From: Bacteroides sp.
Lineage (GTDB): Bacteria; Bacteroidota; Bacteroidia; Bacteroidales; Bacteroidaceae
NCBI GenBank assembly: GCA_017472925.1
Contig: JAFUNS010000046.1
Location: forward strand, 49,731 to 113,730
DNA length: 64,000 bases
Direction: 5' to 3'
The position numbers and the translations under genes were made by a program. Position 1 is the first letter of the stretch. Every line of letters begins with the position of its first letter. Below are positions 9,516 through 19,773 of the stretch, piece after piece. The notes under the pieces were generated by a model. That model was not told the origin of the DNA, made no database searches, and saw nothing but the letters and a program-made list of their open reading frames with translations.

Positions 9516-12500
9516 ATGAATACCATGAAAAAATACTTGCTTTCCCTATTGATAAGCTTACTATCGGCACTTACTTTATCTGCCGCCATTAATTACGAAT
9601 TCCGTTTCCGACATCTTACCGTAGAAAATGGCCTTTCTTCCAATGGAATCCGTGCCATTGTTCAAGACAAACATGGTTATATATGGTTTGGTACAGACGA
9701 AGGTTTGAATCGTTATGATGGAAAAAACATCAAATCGTTCAAGATAGACAATTTAGGTGTAAACGAATATATTTACACACTCTATGCCACCCAAGACCTA
9801 TTATGGGTAGGAACAGGAAAAGGATTATATACCTTTGTATATGAGACAGAAGAAGTAAAACCCTTTTTGATAAAAACCGCTAATAATCAACATATCCAAT
9901 CTTCCATTCAACACATAGTAGAAGACAAACAAAACAATTTGTGGTTTTCGACCTTCGGGCAAGGCGCTTTCAAATATGACCCTCAAAAACAAGAACTTGT
10001 CCAATATGATTTTACTGAAATCAATGGAATGGTAGCTTCTGTCTGCATAGATAGTGATAACCAGATATGGGTTACTACCAATTGGGGAGACCATTCACTG
10101 TTCAAACTTAATAAAGTAAAAGACAGTTTTGAACCTACCCCATTAAAATACAATCATCCCAAGTATAATTCATACGCACTGGCCATGTTTGAAGACAGCC
10201 ATCATAACTTGTGGCTCGGTACTTGGGAAAGTGGTTTACAAAAAATTGATAAATATACAGGAGAAACACAAGTATATCTTCACCCCAGTGATGGAATAAA
10301 AGGAACCATGCACATTCATACCATTACCGAATATATGCCTGGAGAGTTACTGATAGGCTCGGACGATGGTTTGCTCCACTTCAACACTTTTACCAAAGAA
10401 TACCGGCTTCATACCAAAGATGATGCTAACCCCCATTCTTTATCCAATAACTTTGTGTATCCCATCTTGAAAGATCACGAAGGAGGAATTTGGATTGGAA
10501 CCTATTATGGCGGGGTTAATTATATTTCCCCACATGCCAACCAATTTGAAAACTATACTCCATCCACCTACCGAAACTCTGTAAGCGGTTCGGTAATCGG
10601 ACGATTCTGCGAAGGTCCCGACGGTGAAATATGGATTGCCTCTGACGATGGTGGTCTGAGTTGCCTTCTCCCGCAAACCAAACAGTTCACTCATTATTTA
10701 CCCAATGAGAATAAAAACAGCCTTTCCTATCATAACGTACATGCTCTCTGTATTGATGAAAACAACCTATGGATTGGTACATATTCCGGGAATCTCAATG
10801 TATTGAATTTGAAAAACAAGCAATTCAAACAATACATCTCATACAGCAACAAGCCAAACACTATAGATGGTAGCAGTTGTTACTCCATATTTAAGAATAG
10901 AGAAAACCAGTTATGGATGGGAACCATGTCGGGCGTCAACATCTACAACCATAACACCGATGACTTTACCCGAATAAAGGCAATAGATGCCATGATTATT
11001 GACATCGACCAAGATCAAGAGGGAAACATGTGGTTCTGTACACAAGGAGAAGGCGTATACAAATACATTTCTTCGACCAAAAGTTGGAAGAACTATACGT
11101 ATGCCACTACTGAAGGTAAATTAGCCAACGACCAATGTAACTGCATCCTGATAGACCGTAGCGGAGAACTTTGGTTGGGTACTATGAACGGACTTTACAA
11201 ATACATAGCAGAAAACGACCAATTTGAACGAATAGAACTGGAAATACCGAGCCAAAATATCTGTTGTATCATTGAAGACCAAGGAATTCTATGGATGACA
11301 ACCGGCAAAGGATTGATACGCTACATTCCCAATCAATACGGATGCCAAGTATTTACAAAGAGCGACGGACTTCAAAGTGACCAGTTCCTGCCTAATGCCG
11401 GATTAATGACCAAAGAAGGTAAAATATATGTAGGTACTGCCAATGGCTTCAATGCTTTCTATCCACATCTTATCAAGACCAACCAGAGTGTACCACCGGT
11501 AGTGATTACCAATATTGAACTGTTCAACAAAGAAATACTGGTAGGCGACAAACGCCTTCCCAAATCATTGACACAAACCAAAGAACTGAATCTTTCCTAC
11601 AAGGATCATGCCATCAGTCTATTGTTTGCATCATTGAGTTACTGTACCCCCGAAAAGAACCAATTTGCCTATATGCTCGAAGGATTTGATAAGGAGTGGA
11701 ACTATGTAGGCTCCCAAAACAAGGCAACCTACACCAATCTCCCTCCCGGAAGCTATACTTTCCTCGTAAAGGCCACCAACAACGATGGGGTTTGGAATGA
11801 CGAAGGTACCAGTTTGGTAATACACGTTCATCCCCCATTCTATTGGAACAACTATTCCAAGTTCCTTTATGTAGTATTGTTCATTGTTGTGCTTACTTAT
11901 TTTTTCCGTTTCTTACTGAAACGTTCGGAAAAGAAACACTCATTGGAAATCAAGGAATTGAATGCTATCAAGGAACATGAAATACACGAAGCAAAAATCA
12001 AGTTCTTCACCACCATTGCTCACGAAATACGTACACCGGTATCACTCATCATCGGCCCGTTGGAAAAGATTATGCGTTCATTGAATACCTTCCCCGAAGC
12101 TGTATCCAACGACCTGAAGATTATCGACCGCAACAGCCAACGACTTCTTTTCTTAGTTAACCAGTTGCTTGATTTCCGCAAGGTGGAACAAGAAGGCATG
12201 AAGATGAAATTTGTCCGTCAAAACATCAGCCAGATGCTGAAAGCGGTATGCGAACGCTTTGAACCTTCCATTACCCACAACGGCTCAAGGATGGAAGTGG
12301 AATACCCCGACGAAAACTTTACCGCTATGATAGACAATGAAGCGGTTACCAAGCTGGTAAGTAACCTGTTGACCAATGCCAACAAATACACCAAAGACTA
12401 TGTAAAAGTGTCATGTATGACACAACCCAACCAACAGACCTTCACCATCATAGTGACTGATAATGGTATGGGTATCAGCAAAGAAGAACAGAAGAAAATA

Positions 12501-13526
12501 TTCAAGCCCTTCTATCAGGCCATGGACAACAAACCGGGAACCGGAATCGGGTTAAGCCTCGTAAAGAGCATTGTGGAAGGACACAACGGAAGCATCGAAG
12601 TAAAATCAGAAATAGGACAAGGCAGTTCATTCATCGTCACCTTACCTATTGAACAACCCGAAGGAGTGCCCGCAGAAGAAAACAGTCCGATAAATCCAAG
12701 CATTCCCGAAGATATCCTCCAGGAATCATTGCACGTTCCTACCGATAAGGAAAAATCGACCATCCTAATAGTGGACGACAATCAGGAAATGCTTCATTTC
12801 CTCTCTACCAGTTTCTCCGACAAAGCAACCATCCTTACCGCCGAAGACGGTTTGCAAGCTTTGGACATTCTGAATGAAAACGAAGTAACCCTAATCATCA
12901 GCGACTGGATGATGCCTAATATGGACGGTATTGAATTCTGTAAAACAGTGCGTGCCAACCAACTGACCAGTCATATTCCGTTTATTCTGCTTACGGCCAA
13001 GACCGATACCAGCTCAAAGATAGAAGGAATGGATTGTGGTGCCGATGCCTACATAGAGAAACCCTTCTCCGTTCAATATTTGGATTCTTGTATCCGCAAC
13101 TTGGTAGAAATGCGTATTTTGTTGCACAAGAAATTCTCCAAGACTCCGTTGATGCCACTCAATAGCATTGCCAACAATACGGTGGATGATCATTTCCTAC
13201 GCCGATTGAACCAGTTGATAGAAGATAATTTCTCCAACTCCAACCTGTCGGTAGACTTCCTGGCCGAACAACTCTGCATCAGTCGCTCGGGCTTGTTTGC
13301 TAAAATCAAGACACTGGCCAATGTCACTCCTAACGAACTGATACAAGTGGTGCGTCTGAAGAAAGCCGCTTCGCTTTTATTGGAAAATAAGTATCGGGTA
13401 AGCGAAATCTGCTACATGATTGGCTTCAACAATCCTTCTTACTTCAGCAAATGTTTCCAAAAGCAGTTTGGCATGAAACCGGGAGAATTTGCCATTAGTG
13501 GAGGAAACAAGCAAATGGAAGAATAA
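9516..13526 (+). CDS. Hybrid two-component system sensor/regulator (HTCS)
   Basis: The 1336-residue inner-membrane protein contains a full phosphorelay. A signal peptide (1-23) leads into two periplasmic beta-propellers of Reg_prop repeats (many IWFGT or LWLGT motifs, about 30-690), a Y_Y_Y domain ending near 765, one membrane helix near 785-805, a HisKA domain with His836 (AHEIRTP), a HATPase with N box and GTGIGLSL, a receiver with Asp1130 (SDWMMPNMDG), and an AraC-type DNA-binding domain (about 1237-1331). HTCS proteins sense oligosaccharides in the periplasm and switch on nearby glycan-use genes. Here the natural target is the arabinofuranosidase operon ending 194 bp upstream on the same strand; that link is inferred from position. 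Confidence 0.95.
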   Translation: MNTMKKYLLSLLISLLSALTLSAAINYEFRFRHLTVENGLSSNGIRAIVQDKHGYIWFGTDEGLNRYDGKNIKSFKIDNLGVNEYIYTLYATQDLLWVGTGKGLYTFVYETEEVKPFLIKTANNQHIQSSIQHIVEDKQNNLWFSTFGQGAFKYDPQKQELVQYDFTEINGMVASVCIDSDNQIWVTTNWGDHSLFKLNKVKDSFEPTPLKYNHPKYNSYALAMFEDSHHNLWLGTWESGLQKIDKYTGETQVYLHPSDGIKGTMHIHTITEYMPGELLIGSDDGLLHFNTFTKEYRLHTKDDANPHSLSNNFVYPILKDHEGGIWIGTYYGGVNYISPHANQFENYTPSTYRNSVSGSVIGRFCEGPDGEIWIASDDGGLSCLLPQTKQFTHYLPNENKNSLSYHNVHALCIDENNLWIGTYSGNLNVLNLKNKQFKQYISYSNKPNTIDGSSCYSIFKNRENQLWMGTMSGVNIYNHNTDDFTRIKAIDAMIIDIDQDQEGNMWFCTQGEGVYKYISSTKSWKNYTYATTEGKLANDQCNCILIDRSGELWLGTMNGLYKYIAENDQFERIELEIPSQNICCIIEDQGILWMTTGKGLIRYIPNQYGCQVFTKSDGLQSDQFLPNAGLMTKEGKIYVGTANGFNAFYPHLIKTNQSVPPVVITNIELFNKEILVGDKRLPKSLTQTKELNLSYKDHAISLLFASLSYCTPEKNQFAYMLEGFDKEWNYVGSQNKATYTNLPPGSYTFLVKATNNDGVWNDEGTSLVIHVHPPFYWNNYSKFLYVVLFIVVLTYFFRFLLKRSEKKHSLEIKELNAIKEHEIHEAKIKFFTTIAHEIRTPVSLIIGPLEKIMRSLNTFPEAVSNDLKIIDRNSQRLLFLVNQLLDFRKVEQEGMKMKFVRQNISQMLKAVCERFEPSITHNGSRMEVEYPDENFTAMIDNEAVTKLVSNLLTNANKYTKDYVKVSCMTQPNQQTFTIIVTDNGMGISKEEQKKIFKPFYQAMDNKPGTGIGLSLVKSIVEGHNGSIEVKSEIGQGSSFIVTLPIEQPEGVPAEENSPINPSIPEDILQESLHVPTDKEKSTILIVDDNQEMLHFLSTSFSDKATILTAEDGLQALDILNENEVTLIISDWMMPNMDGIEFCKTVRANQLTSHIPFILLTAKTDTSSKIEGMDCGADAYIEKPFSVQYLDSCIRNLVEMRILLHKKFSKTPLMPLNSIANNTVDDHFLRRLNQLIEDNFSNSNLSVDFLAEQLCISRSGLFAKIKTLANVTPNELIQVVRLKKAASLLLENKYRVSEICYMIGFNNPSYFSKCFQKQFGMKPGEFAISGGNKQMEE

Positions 13527-13532
13527 ACAAAA

Positions 13533-13658
13533 GTGAGAGTACTCTCGTTGCTCTACGAGAATACTCTCACCATAACTTGTAAGCAAATGTGTACCCCTAT
13601 GAAAGTAGTCACACACTTCCACGCTTGTACTCTCATGAACATACGAGAGTACAAGTGT
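13533..13658. repeat. Palindrome cluster, family B copy 1
   Basis: The convergent gap between the HTCS and rubrerythrin genes contains two hairpins. One has arms GTGAGAGTA (13533-13541) and TACTCTCAC (13562-13570); the other has CTTGTACTCTC (13624-13634) and GAGAGTACAAG (13645-13655). The sequence ACCCCTATGAAA lies between them. The same modules recur at 45866-45986. The hairpins could serve as a bidirectional terminator. Confidence 0.8.
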
Positions 13659-13667
13659 TTTTAATCA

Positions 13668-14246
13668 TTAATAATTAGTCTTCTTCACTTCGAAGTGAGC
13701 CTGTGGGTGAAGACATGCCGGACAAGTTTCAGGAGCTTCTGTACCTACGTGTATGTAACCACAGTTACGGCACTGCCATACGGTTTCTTCAGCTTTCTTG
13801 AACACGGTACCGTTTTCTACATTGGCTAACAAAGCCAAGTATCTTTCTTCGTGCCCTTTTTCGGCTTCGGCAATGCGACGATACATCACAGCAATAGCGG
13901 GGAAACCTTCCTGGTCGGCCACATCGGCAAAGTGAGGATAGTCGGTTGTCCATTCTTCGTTTTCACCGGCAGCAGCAGCCTTCAAGTTTTCGGCAGTAGT
14001 ACCGATAACACCAGCCGGATACTTGGCTGTAATTTCTACCATACCACCTTCCAACCATTTGAACATACGCTTAGCGTGTTCCTTTTCCTGGTCGGCTGTT
14101 TCCTGGAAGATAGCCGAGATTTGTTCGTAACCTTCCTTCTTTGCCACACTGGCAAAATATGTATAACGCATTCTGGCTTGTGATTCACCGGCAAATGAAG
14201 TCAACAAGTTCTTTTCTGTCTGAGTTCCTTTAATACTCTTTTCCAT
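13668..14246 (-). CDS. rbr: Rubrerythrin
   Basis: The 192-residue cytoplasmic protein has an N-terminal ferritin-like four-helix diiron domain (about 1-145, with Glu-rich helices such as [13 protein letters not shown]) and a C-terminal rubredoxin domain with two Cys-x-x-Cys pairs (CRNCGY and CPAC). Rubrerythrins reduce hydrogen peroxide in anaerobes, taking electrons from rubredoxin or NADH-linked donors. Length and domain order are those of the classic family. A minus-strand -7 box (CAAAGATA on the plus strand, 14290-14297) lies about 45 bp upstream of the ATG. It stands alone, convergent with the HTCS gene. Confidence 0.95.
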   Translation of the reverse strand: MEKSIKGTQTEKNLLTSFAGESQARMRYTYFASVAKKEGYEQISAIFQETADQEKEHAKRMFKWLEGGMVEITAKYPAGVIGTTAENLKAAAAGENEEWTTDYPHFADVADQEGFPAIAVMYRRIAEAEKGHEERYLALLANVENGTVFKKAEETVWQCRNCGYIHVGTEAPETCPACLHPQAHFEVKKTNY

Positions 14247-14432
14247 GCTGAAATTCGTTTTAATTAGTTATTGAATGAAGTTAGCTGTACAAAGATAGAG
14301 ATATTTTCTTAAACCAAAACAAGAAAAAGCATATATTTGATTCGAAAATAATAGAGATATTAGACAATAAAAGACAAATTTTAGCTAATTTTGCACCCTC
14401 AAAATCAATAGATATAGTTTTTAGGTAAACAA

Positions 14433-16112
14433 ATGAAAGCATTTGAATTCAAACCGAAGCTCCTTACTACTCTTAAGAATTACTCTAAGGAGAACTTCAT
14501 GGCCGATCTCATGGCCGGTATTATTGTAGGTATTGTTGCGCTTCCCTTGGCTATTGCATTTGGTATTGCATCGGGGGTTTCTCCCGAAAAGGGTATCATT
14601 ACAGCCATTGTGGCCGGTTTTATCATCTCTTTGTTAGGTGGTAGCAAGGTACAGATTGGTGGCCCCACAGGCGCATTCATCGTCATCATTTATGGCATTA
14701 TCCAAGAGTATGGCATCAGCGGACTTACCGTAGCCACCCTTATGGCCGGTGTACTCCTTATTTTATTAGGTGTATTCAAGTTGGGTGCCGTTATCAAGTT
14801 CATCCCTTATCCCATCATTGTAGGGTTTACCAGCGGTATTGCCCTTACCATCTTCACTACGCAGATAGCCGATGTATTCGGTTTGCAGTTTGGAGGGGAA
14901 AAGGTTCCGGGCGATTTTATTGGCAAATGGTTGCTTTACTTCAAGCACTTCGATACAGTGAACTGGTGGAATGCCATTGTGAGCTTTGTGAGTGTATTCA
15001 TCATTGCCATTACCCCTAAATTCTCAAAGAAGGTACCCGGTTCGTTGGTAGCTATTGTTTTAGTGACCATTGCCGTTTATTTGATGAAGATGTATGGCGG
15101 TATTACTTGTATCGATACCATTGGCGACCGTTTCACCATCCAATCCGAATTACCCGATGCCGTAGTGCCCAACTTGAATTGGGAAGCCATCAAGAACCTG
15201 TTCCCTGTAGCTATCACCATTGCTGTATTGGGAGCCATTGAATCCTTGCTTTCGGCTGCTGTGGCCGATGGTGTGATTAGTGACCGTCACGATTCTAACA
15301 CCGAACTCATTGCCCAAGGGATAGCCAATGTGGTATCACCCATCTTTGGTGGTATTCCGGCAACCGGTGCCATAGCCCGTACCATGACCAACATCAACAA
15401 CGGTGGACGCACACCGATTGCAGGTATCATCCATGCGGTGGTATTGCTGCTCATCCTGTTGTTCCTCATGCCATTGGCCCAATACATTCCTATGGCTTGC
15501 TTGGCTGGTGTACTGGTTATCGTATCCTATAACATGAGTGGTTGGCGCACATTCAAGGCTCTGTTGAAGAATCCCAAATCGGATGTCAGTGTATTGCTCA
15601 TCACTTTCTTCCTGACCGTTATCTTTGACCTGACCGTAGCCATTGAAGTGGGATTGGTCATTGCCTGTGTATTGTTCATGCGCCGTGTAATGGAAACCAC
15701 AGAAATATCGGTTATCAAGGACGAAATCGACCCCAACAAGGAATCGGATTTGGAAGTGCACGAAGAACATCTCCTTGTGCCCGAAGGTGTAGAAGTATAC
15801 GAAATCAACGGTCCTTACTTCTTCGGTATCGCTACCAAGTTTGAGGAAATGATGTCTCAATTCGGCGAACGTCCTAAAGTACGTATTGTCCGTATGCGTA
15901 AGGTACCTTTCATCGACTCTACCGGCATCCACAACTTGGGTCACCTCTGCGAAATGTCGCAAAAGGAAAACATCCAGATTGTACTTTCGGGTGTAAACGA
16001 AAAAGTATACAAGGTACTTGAAAAGACCGGCTTCTGCAACATGTTGGGTAAAGACAACATTTGTCCGAACATCAACATGGCTTTGGACAGAGCCAAAGAA
16101 ATCATTTCCTGA
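14433..16112 (+). CDS. SulP family anion transporter with STAS domain
   Basis: The 559-residue inner-membrane protein has about ten to twelve hydrophobic helices (residues about 25-420) and a cytoplasmic STAS domain (about 450-555, with PFIDSTGIHNL). SulP proteins carry sulfate, bicarbonate or dicarboxylates by proton or sodium coupling; the substrate cannot be assigned here. GIVVGIVALPLAIAFGIASG near residue 30 is the family signature. A -7 box TAATTTTG lies at 14386-14393. The gene ends directly against the 3' end of the convergent mechanosensitive-channel gene, with no spacer. Confidence 0.94.
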   Translation: MKAFEFKPKLLTTLKNYSKENFMADLMAGIIVGIVALPLAIAFGIASGVSPEKGIITAIVAGFIISLLGGSKVQIGGPTGAFIVIIYGIIQEYGISGLTVATLMAGVLLILLGVFKLGAVIKFIPYPIIVGFTSGIALTIFTTQIADVFGLQFGGEKVPGDFIGKWLLYFKHFDTVNWWNAIVSFVSVFIIAITPKFSKKVPGSLVAIVLVTIAVYLMKMYGGITCIDTIGDRFTIQSELPDAVVPNLNWEAIKNLFPVAITIAVLGAIESLLSAAVADGVISDRHDSNTELIAQGIANVVSPIFGGIPATGAIARTMTNINNGGRTPIAGIIHAVVLLLILLFLMPLAQYIPMACLAGVLVIVSYNMSGWRTFKALLKNPKSDVSVLLITFFLTVIFDLTVAIEVGLVIACVLFMRRVMETTEISVIKDEIDPNKESDLEVHEEHLLVPEGVEVYEINGPYFFGIATKFEEMMSQFGERPKVRIVRMRKVPFIDSTGIHNLGHLCEMSQKENIQIVLSGVNEKVYKVLEKTGFCNMLGKDNICPNINMALDRAKEIIS

Positions 16113-17279
16113 TTAATCTGAATATTGATACAGCTTCAGTCCGAATTCTTTCACCATCACCAACAAGTGGTCGAAGATATCGGACTGGATTTGTTCATAC
16201 TCCTTCCATATCTTGTTTCGCAGAAAGAAATAAACCTGAATGGGTACCCCATATTCAGTCGCTTCCTTCTGACAGACTATCATATCCATTTCCTGATTCA
16301 CTTCGGGATGCGCATTCAAATAACGACCGATATAAATACGGTATAACTGGGCATTGGTCGGTATTTCACCGAGTCTTGTTTCATAATCTTTCATCAATGG
16401 AATGCGTCGACGAATGGCATCCAATTCATCGGGAGTACAAAAGGAAAGTGTATTTACATTAAGCTTGATGTTCTTCATCACCCGTCTTCCGTTACTTTCC
16501 TTCATTCCCCGCCAATTGATGAAACTGGTATTCACCAATGTATAAGGAGGTATGGTAGAAATGGTATTATCAAAATTCCGTATCTTTACCGTATTCAGCG
16601 TTATCTCTTCCACCAATCCGTTGGCATTATCTTTCGGCAACTGAACCCAATCACCCAACCGTATCATATCATTGGCCGATAGCTGTACTCCCGCCACAAA
16701 TCCCAAGATACTGTCCTTGAATATAAGCATCAGTACCGCTGCCGATGCCCCCAATCCTGCAAACAAGGTAGCCGGCGATTTATTGATGAGCACAGCAACA
16801 ATGATAATGCCCCCTATAAAGAACAACAATACCTGAAATATCTGAATCACTCCTTTGATGGGATGGCTACGCCGTTCGTCTTTGGAGTTATAAATATCGA
16901 GCACAATGAGCAGCATCCCATTCAAGGTAAGTAAGACAGAATAGATTATATAAGCTATGCAGATATGTTGGGAAAAAATCAAGAGCTTGGGTGCTTCAAC
17001 AAAAGCCAATGGAAGAAGCAGAAACAAGAAAAGTCCCGGCAGGATATGAAGCAGATGGTGCAATACCTTCCGTTTGATGAGCATACGGCTCCATCGTTTC
17101 TTCTCTACCCGCCTAATGATTCTGACTAACAGAGCCTGGCAGATATAGTTTATTCCTGTCACGACCGCAATCATCAACAAAGCGATGAGGGTTTCGTCAA
17201 ATATGTCGGCAAATTCTTTGCTGAATCCCATGACTTCTACCAAGAAGTCGTTCATGTGTTGTCCTAAATTCAGTTGCAT
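16113..17279 (-). CDS. MscS family mechanosensitive ion channel, YbdG-like
   Basis: The 388-residue inner-membrane protein has roughly five hydrophobic segments before a pore-lining helix rich in Gly and Ala (ATLFAGLGASAAVLMLIFKD, about 180-200), then the beta domain (LGDWVQLP, NFDNTISTIPP) and a long C-terminal cytoplasmic part. Size and motifs resemble the YbdG subgroup more than minimal MscS. Such channels release solutes on hypo-osmotic shock. Its stop codon abuts that of the SulP gene. The gap upstream holds a family A palindromic repeat. Confidence 0.9.
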   Translation of the reverse strand: MQLNLGQHMNDFLVEVMGFSKEFADIFDETLIALLMIAVVTGINYICQALLVRIIRRVEKKRWSRMLIKRKVLHHLLHILPGLFLFLLLPLAFVEAPKLLIFSQHICIAYIIYSVLLTLNGMLLIVLDIYNSKDERRSHPIKGVIQIFQVLLFFIGGIIIVAVLINKSPATLFAGLGASAAVLMLIFKDSILGFVAGVQLSANDMIRLGDWVQLPKDNANGLVEEITLNTVKIRNFDNTISTIPPYTLVNTSFINWRGMKESNGRRVMKNIKLNVNTLSFCTPDELDAIRRRIPLMKDYETRLGEIPTNAQLYRIYIGRYLNAHPEVNQEMDMIVCQKEATEYGVPIQVYFFLRNKIWKEYEQIQSDIFDHLLVMVKEFGLKLYQYSD

Positions 17280-17351
17280 CTTCTTTCTGTTGTTTTCCTA
17301 TAAACAAACGGAATAAGAAGATGTTTCCTTTTTAAAGTCAAAACATATTAC

Positions 17352-17444
17352 TTTTTAGGCACGGATTACACGGATTAACATGGTTTTTAGTGTATATAAA
17401 CATTCACTTATTCCGTGCAATCCGTGTAATCTGTGCCTAAAAAT
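17352..17444. repeat. Dispersed palindromic repeat, family A copy 2
   Basis: The left arm begins TTTTTAGGCACGGATTACAC and the right arm ends GTGTAATCTGTGCCTAAAAA, so the ends are nearly perfect reverse complements; the centre is less paired. It sits between the 5' end of the MscS gene and the 3' end of the radical SAM gene, just 4 bp from the latter's stop, where it may end transcription. Confidence 0.88.
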
Positions 17445-17447
17445 ACT

Positions 17448-18212
17448 TTAATAGGAAACTGAAACAGGAATACCGGCTTCTTTTACCATCGCACCAATGC
17501 GGTCCAATTCTTCGTGAGTAGCTTTTTCCAGTTCCTTATCGGGAGTTTCACGATCGATAGTATAAATCATCACCTGTCGGGGAGCAATTTCCTTCACCGC
17601 TTCCAACCAAGGAAGCACATAGGCATCGCCCGTATTGTCTACATCCTTTCCTTTCATGAACATGGTCTGGATGGTGAGGTTTCCGTTGAATGCCTTCATG
17701 CATTCCAGAATCTGTTTCAAATCGTAATGCCCGGTGGGTCGGTCCACCTTCTGAATGTAAGCCTCATCCACCGTATCCAATTTCAAGATATTGTTGTCCA
17801 CCTTATTGAGAGCCTCAAACACTTCGGGCTTATGGATGAAAGTAGAATTGCTGAGCACACTCACCTTGGCTTGTGGAAAATAGCGGTTGCGCAGTTCCAA
17901 TGTATCGTCTATAATGCCGGCAAAGTGGGGATGTGCCGTTGGTTCACCGTTTCCGGCAAAGGTCAGCACATCAGGCTTCGGCCCATTCTGCTGCATATCC
18001 TTCAGCTTGTTTTCCAAGGCCTCGCGTACTTGTTCACGGGTAGGTAGTTTCTTCTTCGGTCGGAAGTCGGCATTGAAACCACATTCACAATATATGCAAT
18101 CGAAGGTACAAAACTTACCGTCTTCGGGAAGCAGGTTGATACCCAAGGATACCCCCAAACGGCGGCTATGTACAGGGCCGAATATCGGCGACGGATAAAT
18201 GACAGTTGACAT
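17448..18212 (-). CDS. Radical SAM protein
   Basis: The 254-residue cytoplasmic protein has the radical SAM cluster motif Cys-x3-Cys-x2-Cys as CTFDCIYCEC (about residue 34), preceded by FGPVHSRRLGVSLGINLLP, a signature of the MoaA/NifB-related stand-alone group. AGNGEPT is the conserved Gly-Glu SAM-binding loop. The reaction is unknown; members of this group are often annotated only as radical SAM proteins. A minus-strand -7 box (CAAAGATA, 18238-18245) lies about 25 bp upstream. It is the last ordinary chromosomal gene before the inverted-repeat-bounded island. Confidence 0.9.
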   Translation of the reverse strand: MSTVIYPSPIFGPVHSRRLGVSLGINLLPEDGKFCTFDCIYCECGFNADFRPKKKLPTREQVREALENKLKDMQQNGPKPDVLTFAGNGEPTAHPHFAGIIDDTLELRNRYFPQAKVSVLSNSTFIHKPEVFEALNKVDNNILKLDTVDEAYIQKVDRPTGHYDLKQILECMKAFNGNLTIQTMFMKGKDVDNTGDAYVLPWLEAVKEIAPRQVMIYTIDRETPDKELEKATHEELDRIGAMVKEAGIPVSVSY

Positions 18213-18259
18213 AATAGTTGTTTTGATTCTACAGGTGCAAAGATAAGAAAAACTTTTGA

Positions 18260-18354
18260 TAATTGGTTTCAGTAATTTCAGGCACTTACAAGGTGTTGAT
18301 TATCCGTTTGTTTGGCTGAAATGACCAGTTGTTTTTCTGATTTCAGTGATTTCA
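18260..18354. repeat. Left arm of 95-bp inverted repeat bounding the island
   Basis: These 95 bp are the reverse complement of 27854-27948 with two mismatches. They cover the last 25 codons and stop of the vapE-like gene plus 18 bp beyond. The arms bound about 9.5 kb. Confidence 0.95.
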
Positions 18355-19495
18355 GCACATCATATACATTTCCTTGTTCGGTATGTGTTCTTTTGGCACC
18401 AATCTTTATCAGAATCTTGCCCATATTGCGGGGATGCACTCCTCGCATTACAGCCGGGAAACGTTTCTGTAATACATGGTAGATGTCTGTAGCTGTCATT
18501 TTGATACATTCTTCCCCTTCTTTGGGCAAACGGAATACCTTGTAGAAAGCCTCCTCTTCTGGCGAATGTCTATAGAACGCCTTGTTGTGAAGCTGAATTT
18601 CTTCTTCCTCCTCTTTCGAGAGCCAATAGCGCTTACCATTTTCCAATTCCCATTTCAATTGGGCATAGAGTTGGCCGTATTCGGGCGTGCTACAATCAAT
18701 GGGTTTCTCCACTTCAATGCAGAGGAATCTTCGGCTTCCGCTTACGTCTGTAAGTAATGACTTTTCGTTGCTTGTCCCGATGAATGAAGCGATGCGCGGT
18801 AAGGTGCTATAATAAGCACGATAACATTTACGGAAGTTAAGGCGTTTCATCTGCATCAGGTTCTTCAGTGTAGCCATCATCTTCTCGCTATAACGGTCGA
18901 ACTCATCCATATTAATGAGGCCGAATGTGGAGAGTTTCTGTTCGCATCCGCTGGTCGAAGTGATGTCGAACTTGTCGATGTAATAGTTTCTCAACTCTTC
19001 GGGCAACAAGATAGAGCAGAAAGTGGATTTACACATTCCTTGTTCTGTACTGATAAGCAAGGGGGCAAAGGCATTTGCACATCTCGAAGGATAGCCCATC
19101 CATTGGGCTGCCATTCCCAACATCCATCGATGGAAGGCATTGAGCCACATCCCATTACCTGAAACTCTTGCACCTAATAGGGTTACACGGTCAATGCCAT
19201 CCCATTCGGGTAGGTTCTCCATGTAGTCACTAAATGGGTGATGACTGGGAATCTGTTCGGAAAAGAGGAAGCGTGACACATCTCGGTCGCTACATTTCAA
19301 GTCTTCATTCAAAGCCTCGATACAGAGGGAGTTCATGGCTCGTTTGTCCACCATTCTGTAAGCGGTTTCACACTTGCGTTTGAATTCCGGCATCTCGGTC
19401 AATACATTGAATCGGAAATCGAAACGACTGAAGAAAAATTCACAAATAGCTTGTTGTTTGGATTCCTCCAAACAAGTAATAGTTAAGTCTTGCAT
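18278..19495 (-). CDS. VapE-like (DUF3874) P-loop ATPase
   Basis: The 405-residue protein resembles virulence-associated E / DUF3874 proteins of Bacteroides, a superfamily-3-helicase-like ATPase group tied to prophages, pathogenicity islands and mobile DNA. ENLPEWDGIDRV (about residue 92) opens the domain, and SGSRRFLCIEVE is a conserved sensor segment. The Walker A region reads STEQGMCKST: Cys replaces the usual Gly before Lys. A short N-terminal region of about 80 residues replaces the primase domain of longer homologues. Two near-identical promoter copies lie upstream. Its 3' end is duplicated in inverted orientation at 27.9 kb. Biological role unknown. Confidence 0.82.
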   Translation of the reverse strand: MQDLTITCLEESKQQAICEFFFSRFDFRFNVLTEMPEFKRKCETAYRMVDKRAMNSLCIEALNEDLKCSDRDVSRFLFSEQIPSHHPFSDYMENLPEWDGIDRVTLLGARVSGNGMWLNAFHRWMLGMAAQWMGYPSRCANAFAPLLISTEQGMCKSTFCSILLPEELRNYYIDKFDITSTSGCEQKLSTFGLINMDEFDRYSEKMMATLKNLMQMKRLNFRKCYRAYYSTLPRIASFIGTSNEKSLLTDVSGSRRFLCIEVEKPIDCSTPEYGQLYAQLKWELENGKRYWLSKEEEEEIQLHNKAFYRHSPEEEAFYKVFRLPKEGEECIKMTATDIYHVLQKRFPAVMRGVHPRNMGKILIKIGAKRTHTEQGNVYDVLKSLKSEKQLVISAKQTDNQHLVSA

Positions 19496-19524
19496 AGTAA
19501 AATTTATTTATTGGTTAATAATAC

Positions 19525-19556
19525 AAATATACAATAAAAAATAGCGTTTGTCAAGT
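19525..19556 (-). promoter_or_regulatory. Proximal vapE promoter
   Basis: Read on the minus strand it has TTGACA, a 20-bp spacer from the TTG, then TATATTTG (plus 19525-19532). This is a good Bacteroidetes promoter about 30 bp upstream of the vapE ATG. Confidence 0.65.
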
Positions 19557-19773
19557 CCTTTTATGTTAAAAAATATTCCAACAAAAATTATAGGCTCTAC
19601 AATAGTTTATAAGGCCTATTTTATTGTTGCTAATTTTTTATTGCTTCATTATTCTACTTGTTTTTAAAGTAAAATAATCAGCAATAGTTCTTTCCCCTTT
19701 CTGTTATCCTAAACAATACGAAGGATTTGTAACATTTACCTATATTAAATATAGAGGTTTATGCTTACAATGG

